Source: an uncultured Ruminococcus sp. (GTDB taxonomy: Bacteria > Bacillota > Clostridia > Oscillospirales > Ruminococcaceae). From it: a stretch of 13,605 nucleotides of DNA. The stretch spans positions 1-13,605 of the forward strand of contig CAMHUJ010000008.1 of the NCBI GenBank assembly GCA_946188175.1, in the 5' to 3' direction. The notes beneath the pieces were generated by a model, which did no database searches, was not told where the DNA came from, and saw only the letters and a program-made list of their open reading frames with translations. Made by a program: the position numbers and the translations under genes. Below, piece by piece: positions 1-4,909 of the stretch; within the stretch, counting starts at the first letter, position 1; each line of letters opens with the position of its first letter.

Positions 1-1013
1 ATATATGCCGGATTCTTGTCGGTGAAATTCTGTACGTCCTTGACCCATTTATAATCGCCGCCTGCGATATTGTCCACATCCAGCGTTTCTGCAATCGTGT
101 CAGGGGTCTCATAGGCAGAGGTTTCAATTTTATCCACATGCTGCCGGATCATATCGGTATAGAAGCCGGTGTTGCCGAGATTCTCGACGTACTGGTCGAT
201 TGTGTGCTCCGGCAGAGCATCCTCTGTTTCCTTGAGGAAATGCCACAGCTTATCCATGCCGAACAGCGTTGCAAGCAGGAAGATGCAGATATACAGCGCC
301 ATGCCGATGCGGAATGCAGAGGGCTTGCGGCTGCTTTTGCCGTTTGCACCGCTGCGGTTCTGCGGCGGACGCTTCGGTCTTTCAACCGTTTCGGCAGCCT
401 GTGCAGTTCTCTGCGGACGCTGTGCAGGACGGTCAGCCGTTCTCTGCGGACGTTCCGTGCGCTCTGCACTGCGCTGCGGACGCTCCGGACGTTCGGTACG
501 TTCTCCGGCAGGACGCTGCGGGCGTTCCGGCCGTTCGGCACGCTCTCCGGCAGGACGCTGCGCACGCGCCGGTCTTTCTGCGGCACGCTCTGTACGCTCC
601 GGACGCTCGGCAGGACGGCGGGCAGGACGCTCACCGCTGCGCTCCGGATTGCGTGTACGCTCTGCGGCAAGACGCTGCGAGCGCTCCTCCGGACGTTCTG
701 CGGCAGCCGGCAGACGGTGCCGCTGTGCGGGACGCTGCGGACGTGTCGCGGCTTCCTCCTCCGGTGCGGAATCCTTCGCGTGAGAGACCGGACCGGACTG
801 CTGCGAACGGCTGCGCTCGCTGCTCTCCGGACGGCGCCGTTCCGTTGTTCTGCGCTCGGAATCGGTACGCTCGCGTCTGCGCGGTACTTCTGCGGCGATT
901 TCATCTGCGGCGGAAGGCTTCCGGCGGTCTGCCGAATCAATTTCCTTCAGAATTGCGTCAAGTGCCGCATCTGCGTCAAGCTCTGCGGCTCTCTTACGGC
1001 TTTCATGATCCAT
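1..1013 (-). CDS. Membrane protein with long Arg/Pro/Glu-rich cytoplasmic tail (partial, runs off left edge)
   Basis: The reading frame starts at an ATG at 1013-1011 and stays open for 337 codons to the left edge, so the C-terminus is missing. A good AAGGAGG ribosome site lies at 1025-1031, and the start is 21 nt after the stop of the glycosidase gene, implying one operon. Residues 1-30 look helical and acidic. Residues about 45-220 are low-complexity, dominated by Arg, Pro, Glu and Gln, with two near-identical 14-residue repeats (residues 153-180). One membrane segment follows at about 234-252. Residues 253 onward look like a folded domain on the outer face, with the visible start LPEHTIDQYVENLG. 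Positive residues before the membrane segment predict that the repeat tail is cytoplasmic. I do not recognise a family. The outer domain might be NTF2-like, but this is only an impression. That the frame is real is supported by start context, operon position and the clear membrane segment. Confidence 0.8.
   Translation of the reverse strand, partial: MDHESRKRAAELDADAALDAILKEIDSADRRKPSAADEIAAEVPRRRERTDSERRTTERRRPESSERSRSQQSGPVSHAKDSAPEEEAATRPQRPAQRHRLPAAAERPEERSQRLAAERTRNPERSGERPARRPAERPERTERAAERPARAQRPAGERAERPERPQRPAGERTERPERPQRSAERTERPQRTADRPAQRPQRTAQAAETVERPKRPPQNRSGANGKSSRKPSAFRIGMALYICIFLLATLFGMDKLWHFLKETEDALPEHTIDQYVENLGNTGFYTDMIRQHVDKIETSAYETPDTIAETLDVDNIAGGDYKWVKDVQNFTDKNPAY
474..557 (-). 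repeat. Two tandem 42-bp coding repeats (14 residues each)
   Basis: On the minus strand this stretch encodes RPAGERAERPERPQ followed directly by RPAGERTERPERPQ, so the period is 42 bp and the units differ by one residue. Degenerate Arg-Pro-Glu/Gln units continue on both sides. The in-frame period suggests expansion by slippage or unequal recombination inside the coding region. Confidence 0.8.
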
Positions 1014-1034
1014 GATTTCAGCTGCCTCCTTCCG

Positions 1035-2072
1035 TCAGGATTCCGGTGCGACCAGCCAGCAGGTCGGCATTCTGCGCGGACCGTACAGCGAGGAACAAAC
1101 CGTAATCATTTCATTTTCGTAGATCATATGCGAGGAGCTGCCGCCGTCGAGATTCGCGGCATTGACAGCGCCGTTTTTCAGCATAATGTCGATGATATCG
1201 TCATAGGTTGCGCCGAGGGAGTTTGCCTGTCTGCCGTCGATCACGAGCAGCAGAACCGTACCGTCGGCGGTCTGTCCGATTGCAGAGCGCGGATTGAAGC
1301 CGCCGCCGAGCTCCTTCTCTTCGTTGACCGGTCTGCCGTTGACGATCAGAACCGGACCGAAGCAGACCGCATCACGGATACCGAGATCCATTGCCTGCTG
1401 ACCGGTCATGGTACCGACATGCAGGATATTGTCCTTATCAAAGCCGATGATATCATAGGTTGTGTCCATGCCGCCCCAGCGCAGCTCGCCCTGCGAGACG
1501 ACCATGCCAAGCGGCGTACCGCCGTTGCCGACGCCGTTGAGGTCCTCGAAGCCGCCTGCATTGATTGCAGCCAGTGCGCCGTATTCCGCAACCATATCCA
1601 TGACGCGCTTGCCCTCATACTCTGCGCCGTACTGACCGGAAATACCGACATATACACGGGAAGGGTCCTTGATCTTGAGCAGCTTTCCGCGGAAGGTGCT
1701 GCCGGAAACATCCACAAGCTCTGTTTCTTTCTGTACATTGCCGCTGCCGTCCGCTGCCGGTGCATCGCTTGTCTTCGGTGCAATTTTGACCAGCTCCGCA
1801 TCGGTTACCTCGTCTGTCGTATTATCGCGGAAGGAGCCGAGATATTCAGCGATTTCCTCCTCACTGAAATACAAGCCCGGAATAAACTTCAGCGCACTCG
1901 TCTCTTTCATCGTACAGACAAAGCGCTGCTTGGCTTTTGGCGACGGTCCCTTTGCGATGACAAGCATCAGCAGGTACAGTGCGATGACCAGCAGAATCAG
2001 TGTCGTAAAGAATACAATCAAAATGCGGCAGATGATTTTACCGGGGGTCAGCCGCTTTTTCGCTTGTGCCAT
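1035..2072 (-). CDS. Membrane-anchored phosphodiester glycosidase family protein (NAGPA domain)
   Basis: This 345-residue protein has one N-terminal membrane segment (about residues 14-40) after a basic start, so the rest should lie outside the cytoplasm. Residues about 130-343 match the NAGPA/phosphodiester glycosidase family (PF09992), known from the mammalian enzyme that uncovers mannose-6-phosphate and from bacterial exopolysaccharide-linked proteins. Recognisable motifs are INAGGF (170-175), NPRSAIG (260-266), VIDGRQ (277-282) and NLDGGSSS (307-314). Bacterial members are thought to act on sugar phosphodiesters of the envelope or exopolysaccharide; the substrate here is unknown. The ATG at 2072-2070 is preceded by AGGAAAGG at 2083-2090. 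It is the first gene of a minus-strand operon with the repeat-rich membrane protein. Residues about 41-125 form a linker without recognised motifs. Confidence 0.9.
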   Translation of the reverse strand: MAQAKKRLTPGKIICRILIVFFTTLILLVIALYLLMLVIAKGPSPKAKQRFVCTMKETSALKFIPGLYFSEEEIAEYLGSFRDNTTDEVTDAELVKIAPKTSDAPAADGSGNVQKETELVDVSGSTFRGKLLKIKDPSRVYVGISGQYGAEYEGKRVMDMVAEYGALAAINAGGFEDLNGVGNGGTPLGMVVSQGELRWGGMDTTYDIIGFDKDNILHVGTMTGQQAMDLGIRDAVCFGPVLIVNGRPVNEEKELGGGFNPRSAIGQTADGTVLLLVIDGRQANSLGATYDDIIDIMLKNGAVNAANLDGGSSSHMIYENEMITVCSSLYGPRRMPTCWLVAPES

Positions 2073-2118
2073 AATGTTTCTACCTTTCCTTTTGGATTAT
2101 TTTCATATGCATCACATT

Positions 2119-2132
2119 CACGCAGCTGCGTG
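2119..2132. promoter_or_regulatory. Perfect 14-bp palindrome in the glycosidase leader
   Basis: CACGCAGCTGCGTG reads the same on both strands with no spacer. It lies between the predicted start point and the ribosome site of the glycosidase gene, so it could be a protein-binding site. As a spacerless palindrome it would make a poor RNA hairpin. Confidence 0.45.
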
Positions 2133-2137
2133 TTACG

Positions 2138-2153
2138 GTGCATTATGATGCAC
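2138..2153. promoter_or_regulatory. Inverted repeat at the predicted transcription start (operator-like)
   Basis: GTGCAT-TATG-ATGCAC is a perfect 6-bp inverted repeat with a 4-bp centre. It directly abuts the -10 region of the predicted minus-strand promoter, where a repressor could block initiation. No regulator gene is visible in the window. Confidence 0.4.
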
Positions 2154-2187
2154 ATTATATTTTACCGCAAATCCCGAAAAAAAGCAA
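2154..2187 (-). promoter_or_regulatory. Probable sigma-A promoter for the glycosidase operon
   Basis: On the minus strand, TTGCTT (2182-2187) is followed after 17 bp by TAAAAT (2159-2164). An overlapping TATAAT lies at 2154-2159 but lacks a well-spaced -35. Transcription would begin near 2147-2153, giving a leader of about 75-80 nt before the ATG. The call rests on consensus match and position only. Confidence 0.5.
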
Positions 2188-2325
2188 GCATTTTTCGCAT
2201 TTTCCGACAACATTCTCATTGTGCGGAAAATCCACTGTTTTTTTTGTATAACTTGCTGTCCGTTCGGCGCTGTATCCTCACCCGTCAAGCGCAGAAATCC
2301 GCGACAGACCTTGCTTTTTTTCGGG
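2173..2325. repeat. Exact 16-bp inverted repeat spanning an intergenic hairpin
   Basis: CCCGAAAAAAAGCAAG at 2173-2188 is repeated exactly in inverted orientation at 2310-2325. The left copy contains the -35 element of the predicted glycosidase promoter. Between the arms is the hairpin at 2199-2231. No open frame with a ribosome site was seen inside, so the segment appears non-coding. Confidence 0.6.
2199..2231. other. 12-bp hairpin with one bulge in the divergent intergenic region
   Basis: ATTTTCCGACAA at 2199-2210 pairs with TTGT (2219-2222) and CGGAAAAT (2224-2231) around an 8-nt loop, with G2223 bulged. On the plus strand a T-rich run (2238-2245) begins seven bases after the stem, giving it a terminator-like look, but no plus-strand gene ends here. 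It lies just upstream of the glycosidase promoter. Confidence 0.4.
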
Positions 2326-2347
2326 CTGCATCTGCGGCAGTGCATAG

Positions 2348-2378
2348 TTCACCCGTTGCGCAGTCTCCATAATATAAG
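2348..2378 (+). promoter_or_regulatory. Weak candidate promoter for the DUF3343 operon
   Basis: TATAAG at 2373-2378 is a fair -10. The best -35 is TTCACC at 2348-2353 with a long 19-bp spacer. If it is real, the leader before the DUF3343 start is about 125 nt and carries the hairpins described separately. Confidence 0.25.
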
Positions 2379-2389
2379 ACAGCAAAGCA

Positions 2390-2487
2390 TGCCGAAAAAT
2401 CACATCATTCCGGCAATCCTAAGAAAAAATTAAGGTTTCTGTCCGGATACGGCGGACGGTGTCATATGCTGTCGGAACGGCATATGA
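2390..2487 (+). promoter_or_regulatory. Row of three potential RNA hairpins in the leader of the DUF3343 operon
   Basis: Three inverted repeats follow one another. TGCCG/CGGCA occupies 2390-2394 and 2411-2415. GTCCG/CGGAC occupies 2441-2445 and 2453-2457, extendable by two pairs including G-U. The strongest arms are 2462-2472 and 2477-2487, 11 bp with one G-T wobble and a CGGA loop, 8 nt before the ribosome site. The last could also act as a DNA operator because it contains TCATATGC/GCATATGA. It does not match a riboswitch class I recognise. Confidence 0.4.
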
Positions 2488-2495
2488 TAGCAGGG

Positions 2496-2504
2496 AAGGA
2501 GGTG
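2496..2504 (+). promoter_or_regulatory. Strong ribosome site AAGGAGGTG fixing the DUF3343 start
   Basis: This near-perfect Shine-Dalgarno sequence ends 5 nt before the ATG at 2510. It favours that start over an in-frame GTG at 2459, which has no comparable site and would put the leader hairpin inside the coding region. Confidence 0.85.
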
Positions 2505-2509
2505 AAGGC

Positions 2510-2710
2510 ATGGAAACGTATTTCGACATCCGCTCACAGACCCATTCGGAGAAGGTACAGCATCTGCTGAACCGCAGCCGCTATCCCTACCATGTGACTC
2601 GGTTTACCGGCACGGACGGCTGCATCTACCGCTTTCGTGTTTCGGCGCCGCAGCAGGAAATCTACACGCTGCTCGAGCATTCCGGCATTCCGTGGCAGAG
2701 CGCGGAATAG
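2510..2710 (+). CDS. DUF3343 small protein (putative sulfur/selenium carrier-like)
   Basis: This 66-residue protein resembles the DUF3343 family (PF11823), annotated as putative Se/S carrier-like. Members are small proteins with a beta-alpha pattern, often encoded beside class V aminotransferase-like desulfurases in Clostridia. Visible hallmarks are an early helix with HSEKVQHLL (residues 12-20), a central GC motif (GCIYRFRV, residues 37-44) and a C-terminal helix ending in SGIP (58-61). C38 is the only cysteine and so the only candidate to carry a persulfide or selenide. No signal peptide or membrane segment is visible, so it is cytoplasmic. It is followed 39 nt later by the desulfurase-like gene, almost certainly in one transcript. 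The carrier role is inferred from family and context. Confidence 0.8.
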   Translation: METYFDIRSQTHSEKVQHLLNRSRYPYHVTRFTGTDGCIYRFRVSAPQQEIYTLLEHSGIPWQSAE

Positions 2711-2749
2711 AAAAGCCCCCGAAAACCAGCAGAAAGGAGCTGACCGCCG

Positions 2750-3871
2750 GTGCAGAAGCCGGTTTATTTTGACAATGCCGCAACAACCTTTCCGAAGCCT
2801 GCCGCCGTCCGCATGGTCGCTGCGCAGGCGATTCTCCGTGCAGGCGGCAATCCCGGGCGCGGCGGACACATCCTCGCAAAGCGCGCCGGCGAGGCAGTCT
2901 TTCATGCGCGGCAGACCGCAGCAGGCATGTTCGGCGCAGAGCCGGAGCATGTTATCTTTACGCAGAACTGCACCCATGCGCTGAATCTCGCAATCTACGG
3001 CGTGCTGCGGCAGGGCGATCATGTCATACTCAGCGGCATGGAGCATAATTCGGTGCTCCGCCCCGTTGCGGCGCTCGCGGAACGCGGCATCATCCGCTAC
3101 AGCGTCGCACCGGTCTCTGCGGATACAGAGGAGACCGTGCAGGCGTTCCGCAGCCGCATCCAGCCGCAGACACGCGCTGTCATCTGCACGCTCGCTTCCA
3201 ATGTCACCGGTCAGATTCTGCCGTACCGCGAAATCGGAATGCTCTGCCGCGAAAACGGGCTGATTTTCATTGCCGACGGTGCACAGGGCTGCGGGCTGCT
3301 GCCTGTCTCGCTGCATGCTGACGGCATACAGCTGCTCTGCACTGCCGGACACAAGGGGCTTTACGGCATCATGGGCACCGGCATGCTGATCTCGGACGGC
3401 TCCGTGCCGCTGCGTCCGCTGATGCAGGGCGGAACCGGCTCGCTTTCGGCTTCACTGCGTCAGCCCGATTTTCTGCCCGATGCCCTCGAAGCCGGTACGG
3501 TCAATGTCCCGGGCATCGCCGCGCTCGATGCCGGTATGCAGTTTGTGATGCAGCAGGGCTTTGACCGCATCCGTGCACATGAGGCGGCGCTCTGCACACA
3601 GCTGACCGCATATCTGAGCCGTCTGCCGGATACTGCCGTTTACCGCAATCCGAAGGCGGATTATCTTCCCGTGGTTTCCTTCACGCGCGGCAGCGAACCG
3701 CCCGATCAGACCGCTGAACGACTGACCGCCGCAGGATTCTGTCTGCGCGCCGGTTTGCAGTGCGCACCGCTTGCCCATGAATCGCTCGGCACTGCACAGG
3801 GTACTGTCCGCTTTTCGCCCTCTGTCTTCAATACGCCCGCTGAGGTCGCCGCATTGTGCAGGGCGCTGTAA
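2750..3871 (+). CDS. PLP-dependent cysteine desulfurase-like protein (class V aminotransferase, TIGR01977 type)
   Basis: This 373-residue protein belongs to the class V aminotransferase fold. Such enzymes use pyridoxal phosphate to take sulfur (or selenium) from cysteine (or selenocysteine), forming an enzyme persulfide. Motifs in order are YFDNAATT (6-13), NPGRGGH (34-40), MEHNSVLRP (97-105, with H99), ADGAQ (175-179, D176 to contact the PLP ring nitrogen) and AGHKGLYG (199-206, K202 as PLP Schiff-base lysine). The C-terminal loop GLQCAPLAH (335-343) has C338 as predicted sulfur acceptor, followed by GTVRFSPSVFNT. It resembles the TIGR01977 family (EF2568-like) more than IscS/NifS or SufS. 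The GTG start at 2750 has AAAGGAG at 2733-2739. No IscU or SufU scaffold gene is nearby, so the partner is probably the DUF3343 protein upstream. Whether sulfur or selenium is handled cannot be told from sequence. Confidence 0.9.
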   Translation: MQKPVYFDNAATTFPKPAAVRMVAAQAILRAGGNPGRGGHILAKRAGEAVFHARQTAAGMFGAEPEHVIFTQNCTHALNLAIYGVLRQGDHVILSGMEHNSVLRPVAALAERGIIRYSVAPVSADTEETVQAFRSRIQPQTRAVICTLASNVTGQILPYREIGMLCRENGLIFIADGAQGCGLLPVSLHADGIQLLCTAGHKGLYGIMGTGMLISDGSVPLRPLMQGGTGSLSASLRQPDFLPDALEAGTVNVPGIAALDAGMQFVMQQGFDRIRAHEAALCTQLTAYLSRLPDTAVYRNPKADYLPVVSFTRGSEPPDQTAERLTAAGFCLRAGLQCAPLAHESLGTAQGTVRFSPSVFNTPAEVAALCRAL

Positions 3872-3902
3872 ATCTCAAATTAGAAATTAGAAATGAGGAA
3901 TA

Positions 3903-4037
3903 AGAAATTGCGGTATGCGCTGCGCGCATATTTATAAAAAAAGCCGCTCAATTCAGCGTGTTGCTTGAATAGAGCGGCTTTGTTTTGCTGTATCGAATAA
4001 TCATTTCAAATCGCGGCGCAGCCGCACCGCAATTTCT
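3903..4037. repeat. Inverted pair of short repeats, each with its own GC hairpin, flanking the terminator
   Basis: AGAAATTGCGGT at 3903-3914 is exactly inverted at 4026-4037. Beyond it lie similar A/T-rich tracts with AGAAAT/ATGAG-like units (about 3880-3902 and 4038-4047). Inside each core sits a hairpin with a TGC (or complementary GCA) triplet loop: TATGCGC/GCGCATA at 3914-3930 and GCGGC/GCCGC at 4013-4025. The stems differ in sequence yet both pair perfectly. The layout resembles a small non-coding palindromic element. The right copy reaches the rsgA stop codon. Confidence 0.6.
3940..3981. terminator. Bidirectional rho-independent terminator between the convergent operons
   Basis: AAAGCCGCTC at 3940-3949 pairs with GAGCGGCTTT at 3972-3981, a perfect 10-bp GC-rich stem. 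ATTCA (3951-3955) and TGAAT (3966-3970) extend it past an A-A mismatch. On the plus strand it is followed by GTTTT; on the minus strand by a run of T from the A-tract at 3936-3942. It can stop both the desulfurase operon and the rsgA-ended operon. Confidence 0.85.
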
Positions 4038-4047
4038 CATTTCTCAT

Positions 4048-4902
4048 TCAGTACGCCTTGCGGTTCAGGGATTCCTGCATCATCAGGGCGTAGCTGTCGT
4101 AGCGGGTCTGCGGGATCGCGCCCTCGCTGACCGCACACCGCACCGCACATCCCGGCTCCTTCATATGCCGGCAGTCTGCATAGCGACAGGGCTCCGTCAC
4201 CGCGCCGATCTCCGGAAAACAATCCGCAAGCTCGTCCGGCGCAATCTGTGCATAGGCTTCCGTCTCGAATGTCGAAAAACCAGGCGTATCCGCAATTTTC
4301 CCGCCGTGCGGCAATGTATACAGCGAGGTCTCACGCGTCGTATGACGTCCTCTGCCGAGCTTCTTGCTGATATCACCTGTTTCCAGATGCAGCGAGACAT
4401 CCAGCGCATTCAGCAGCGTCGATTTGCCGACGCCCGAATTGCCCGTAAATGCGCTGATTTTCCCTTTGAGCGACTCATACACCGCCTGCACCGTCTCCGG
4501 CTTCTCATAATCCACGAAAAACTGCGGAAATCCGGCGGATTGATACAGCGCCGCATAATGCTCCGCATCGGCAAGATCGAGCTTTGTGAAGATCAGGACG
4601 GGCTGAATCCCCTTGTAGACACAGACCGCAAGAAAACGGTCCAGCAGCTGCAAATTCGGCGCCGGATCGCGCACCGAAAGCACAAACAGCAGCTGATCGA
4701 GATTGGCAAGCGGCGGACGGATCAGCAGATTCTTCCGCGGCATGATCTCCGTAATCACATCATCCTCGACGGTCACGCGGTCGCCGGTGCAGGGCGATAT
4801 CCCCTGCTTGCGGAAGATGCCGCGCGCCTTGCAGGATAATACACCGCTGGGGGACTCTACGGTGTAAAGTCCCCCAACTGCTTTCAAAATCAAACCTTCC
4901 AT
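4048..4902 (-). CDS. rsgA: Ribosome small subunit-dependent GTPase RsgA (YloQ/YjeQ family)
   Basis: RsgA is a circularly permuted GTPase that helps late maturation of the 30S ribosomal subunit. The 284 residues show an N-terminal OB-fold region (about 1-65). The GTPase motifs follow in permuted order: TKLD (106-109, G4), GNSGVGKS (154-161, P-loop), RHTTRE (186-191, G2) and DTPG (205-208, G3). The zinc-binding motif C239-x4-C244-x-H246-x5-C252 is complete. The ATG at 4902-4900 is chosen because family members begin close to this residue; a TTG at 4938 would overlap prkC by 29 nt. The start lies 7 nt after the prkC stop with only a poor ribosome site, so translation is probably coupled. Placement directly after prpC-prkC is a conserved Firmicutes arrangement, though rpe and thiN, which often follow, are not here. 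Confidence 0.95.
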   Translation of the reverse strand: MEGLILKAVGGLYTVESPSGVLSCKARGIFRKQGISPCTGDRVTVEDDVITEIMPRKNLLIRPPLANLDQLLFVLSVRDPAPNLQLLDRFLAVCVYKGIQPVLIFTKLDLADAEHYAALYQSAGFPQFFVDYEKPETVQAVYESLKGKISAFTGNSGVGKSTLLNALDVSLHLETGDISKKLGRGRHTTRETSLYTLPHGGKIADTPGFSTFETEAYAQIAPDELADCFPEIGAVTEPCRYADCRHMKEPGCAVRCAVSEGAIPQTRYDSYALMMQESLNRKAY

Positions 4903-4909
4903 ACTGCGA

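Noticed and set aside
400..780. CRISPR-like or satellite repeat array
   Set aside because: The repetitiveness is in-frame coding sequence for Arg/Pro/Glu units with a 42-bp period and degenerate flanks; there are no spacers of unique sequence.
149..940. Minus-strand 263-codon frame rich in Arg, Ser and Val
   Set aside because: It is a frame-shifted reading of the repeat-tail gene. The frame starting at 1013 has a ribosome site, sensible operon spacing and a clear membrane helix; this one has none of these.
2199..2245. Rho-independent terminator on the plus strand
   Set aside because: The stem is largely A/T-rich, the T-run starts seven bases after it, and no plus-strand gene ends upstream. 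It was kept only as a hairpin of unknown role.
138..2372. Plus-strand open frame of 744 codons
   Set aside because: It is antisense to two well-supported minus-strand genes (NAGPA glycosidase and the repeat-tail protein), runs through the promoter region, is rich in Arg/Cys/Leu low-complexity, and has no ribosome site or family motif.
2534..3352. Minus-strand 272-codon frame antisense to DUF3343 and the desulfurase
   Set aside because: It is antisense to two genes with strong ribosome sites and motifs, and has no coding signature of its own.
3985..4839. Plus-strand 284-codon frame antisense to rsgA
   Set aside because: RsgA motifs on the minus strand are complete, and the antisense frame begins inside the terminator/repeat region.
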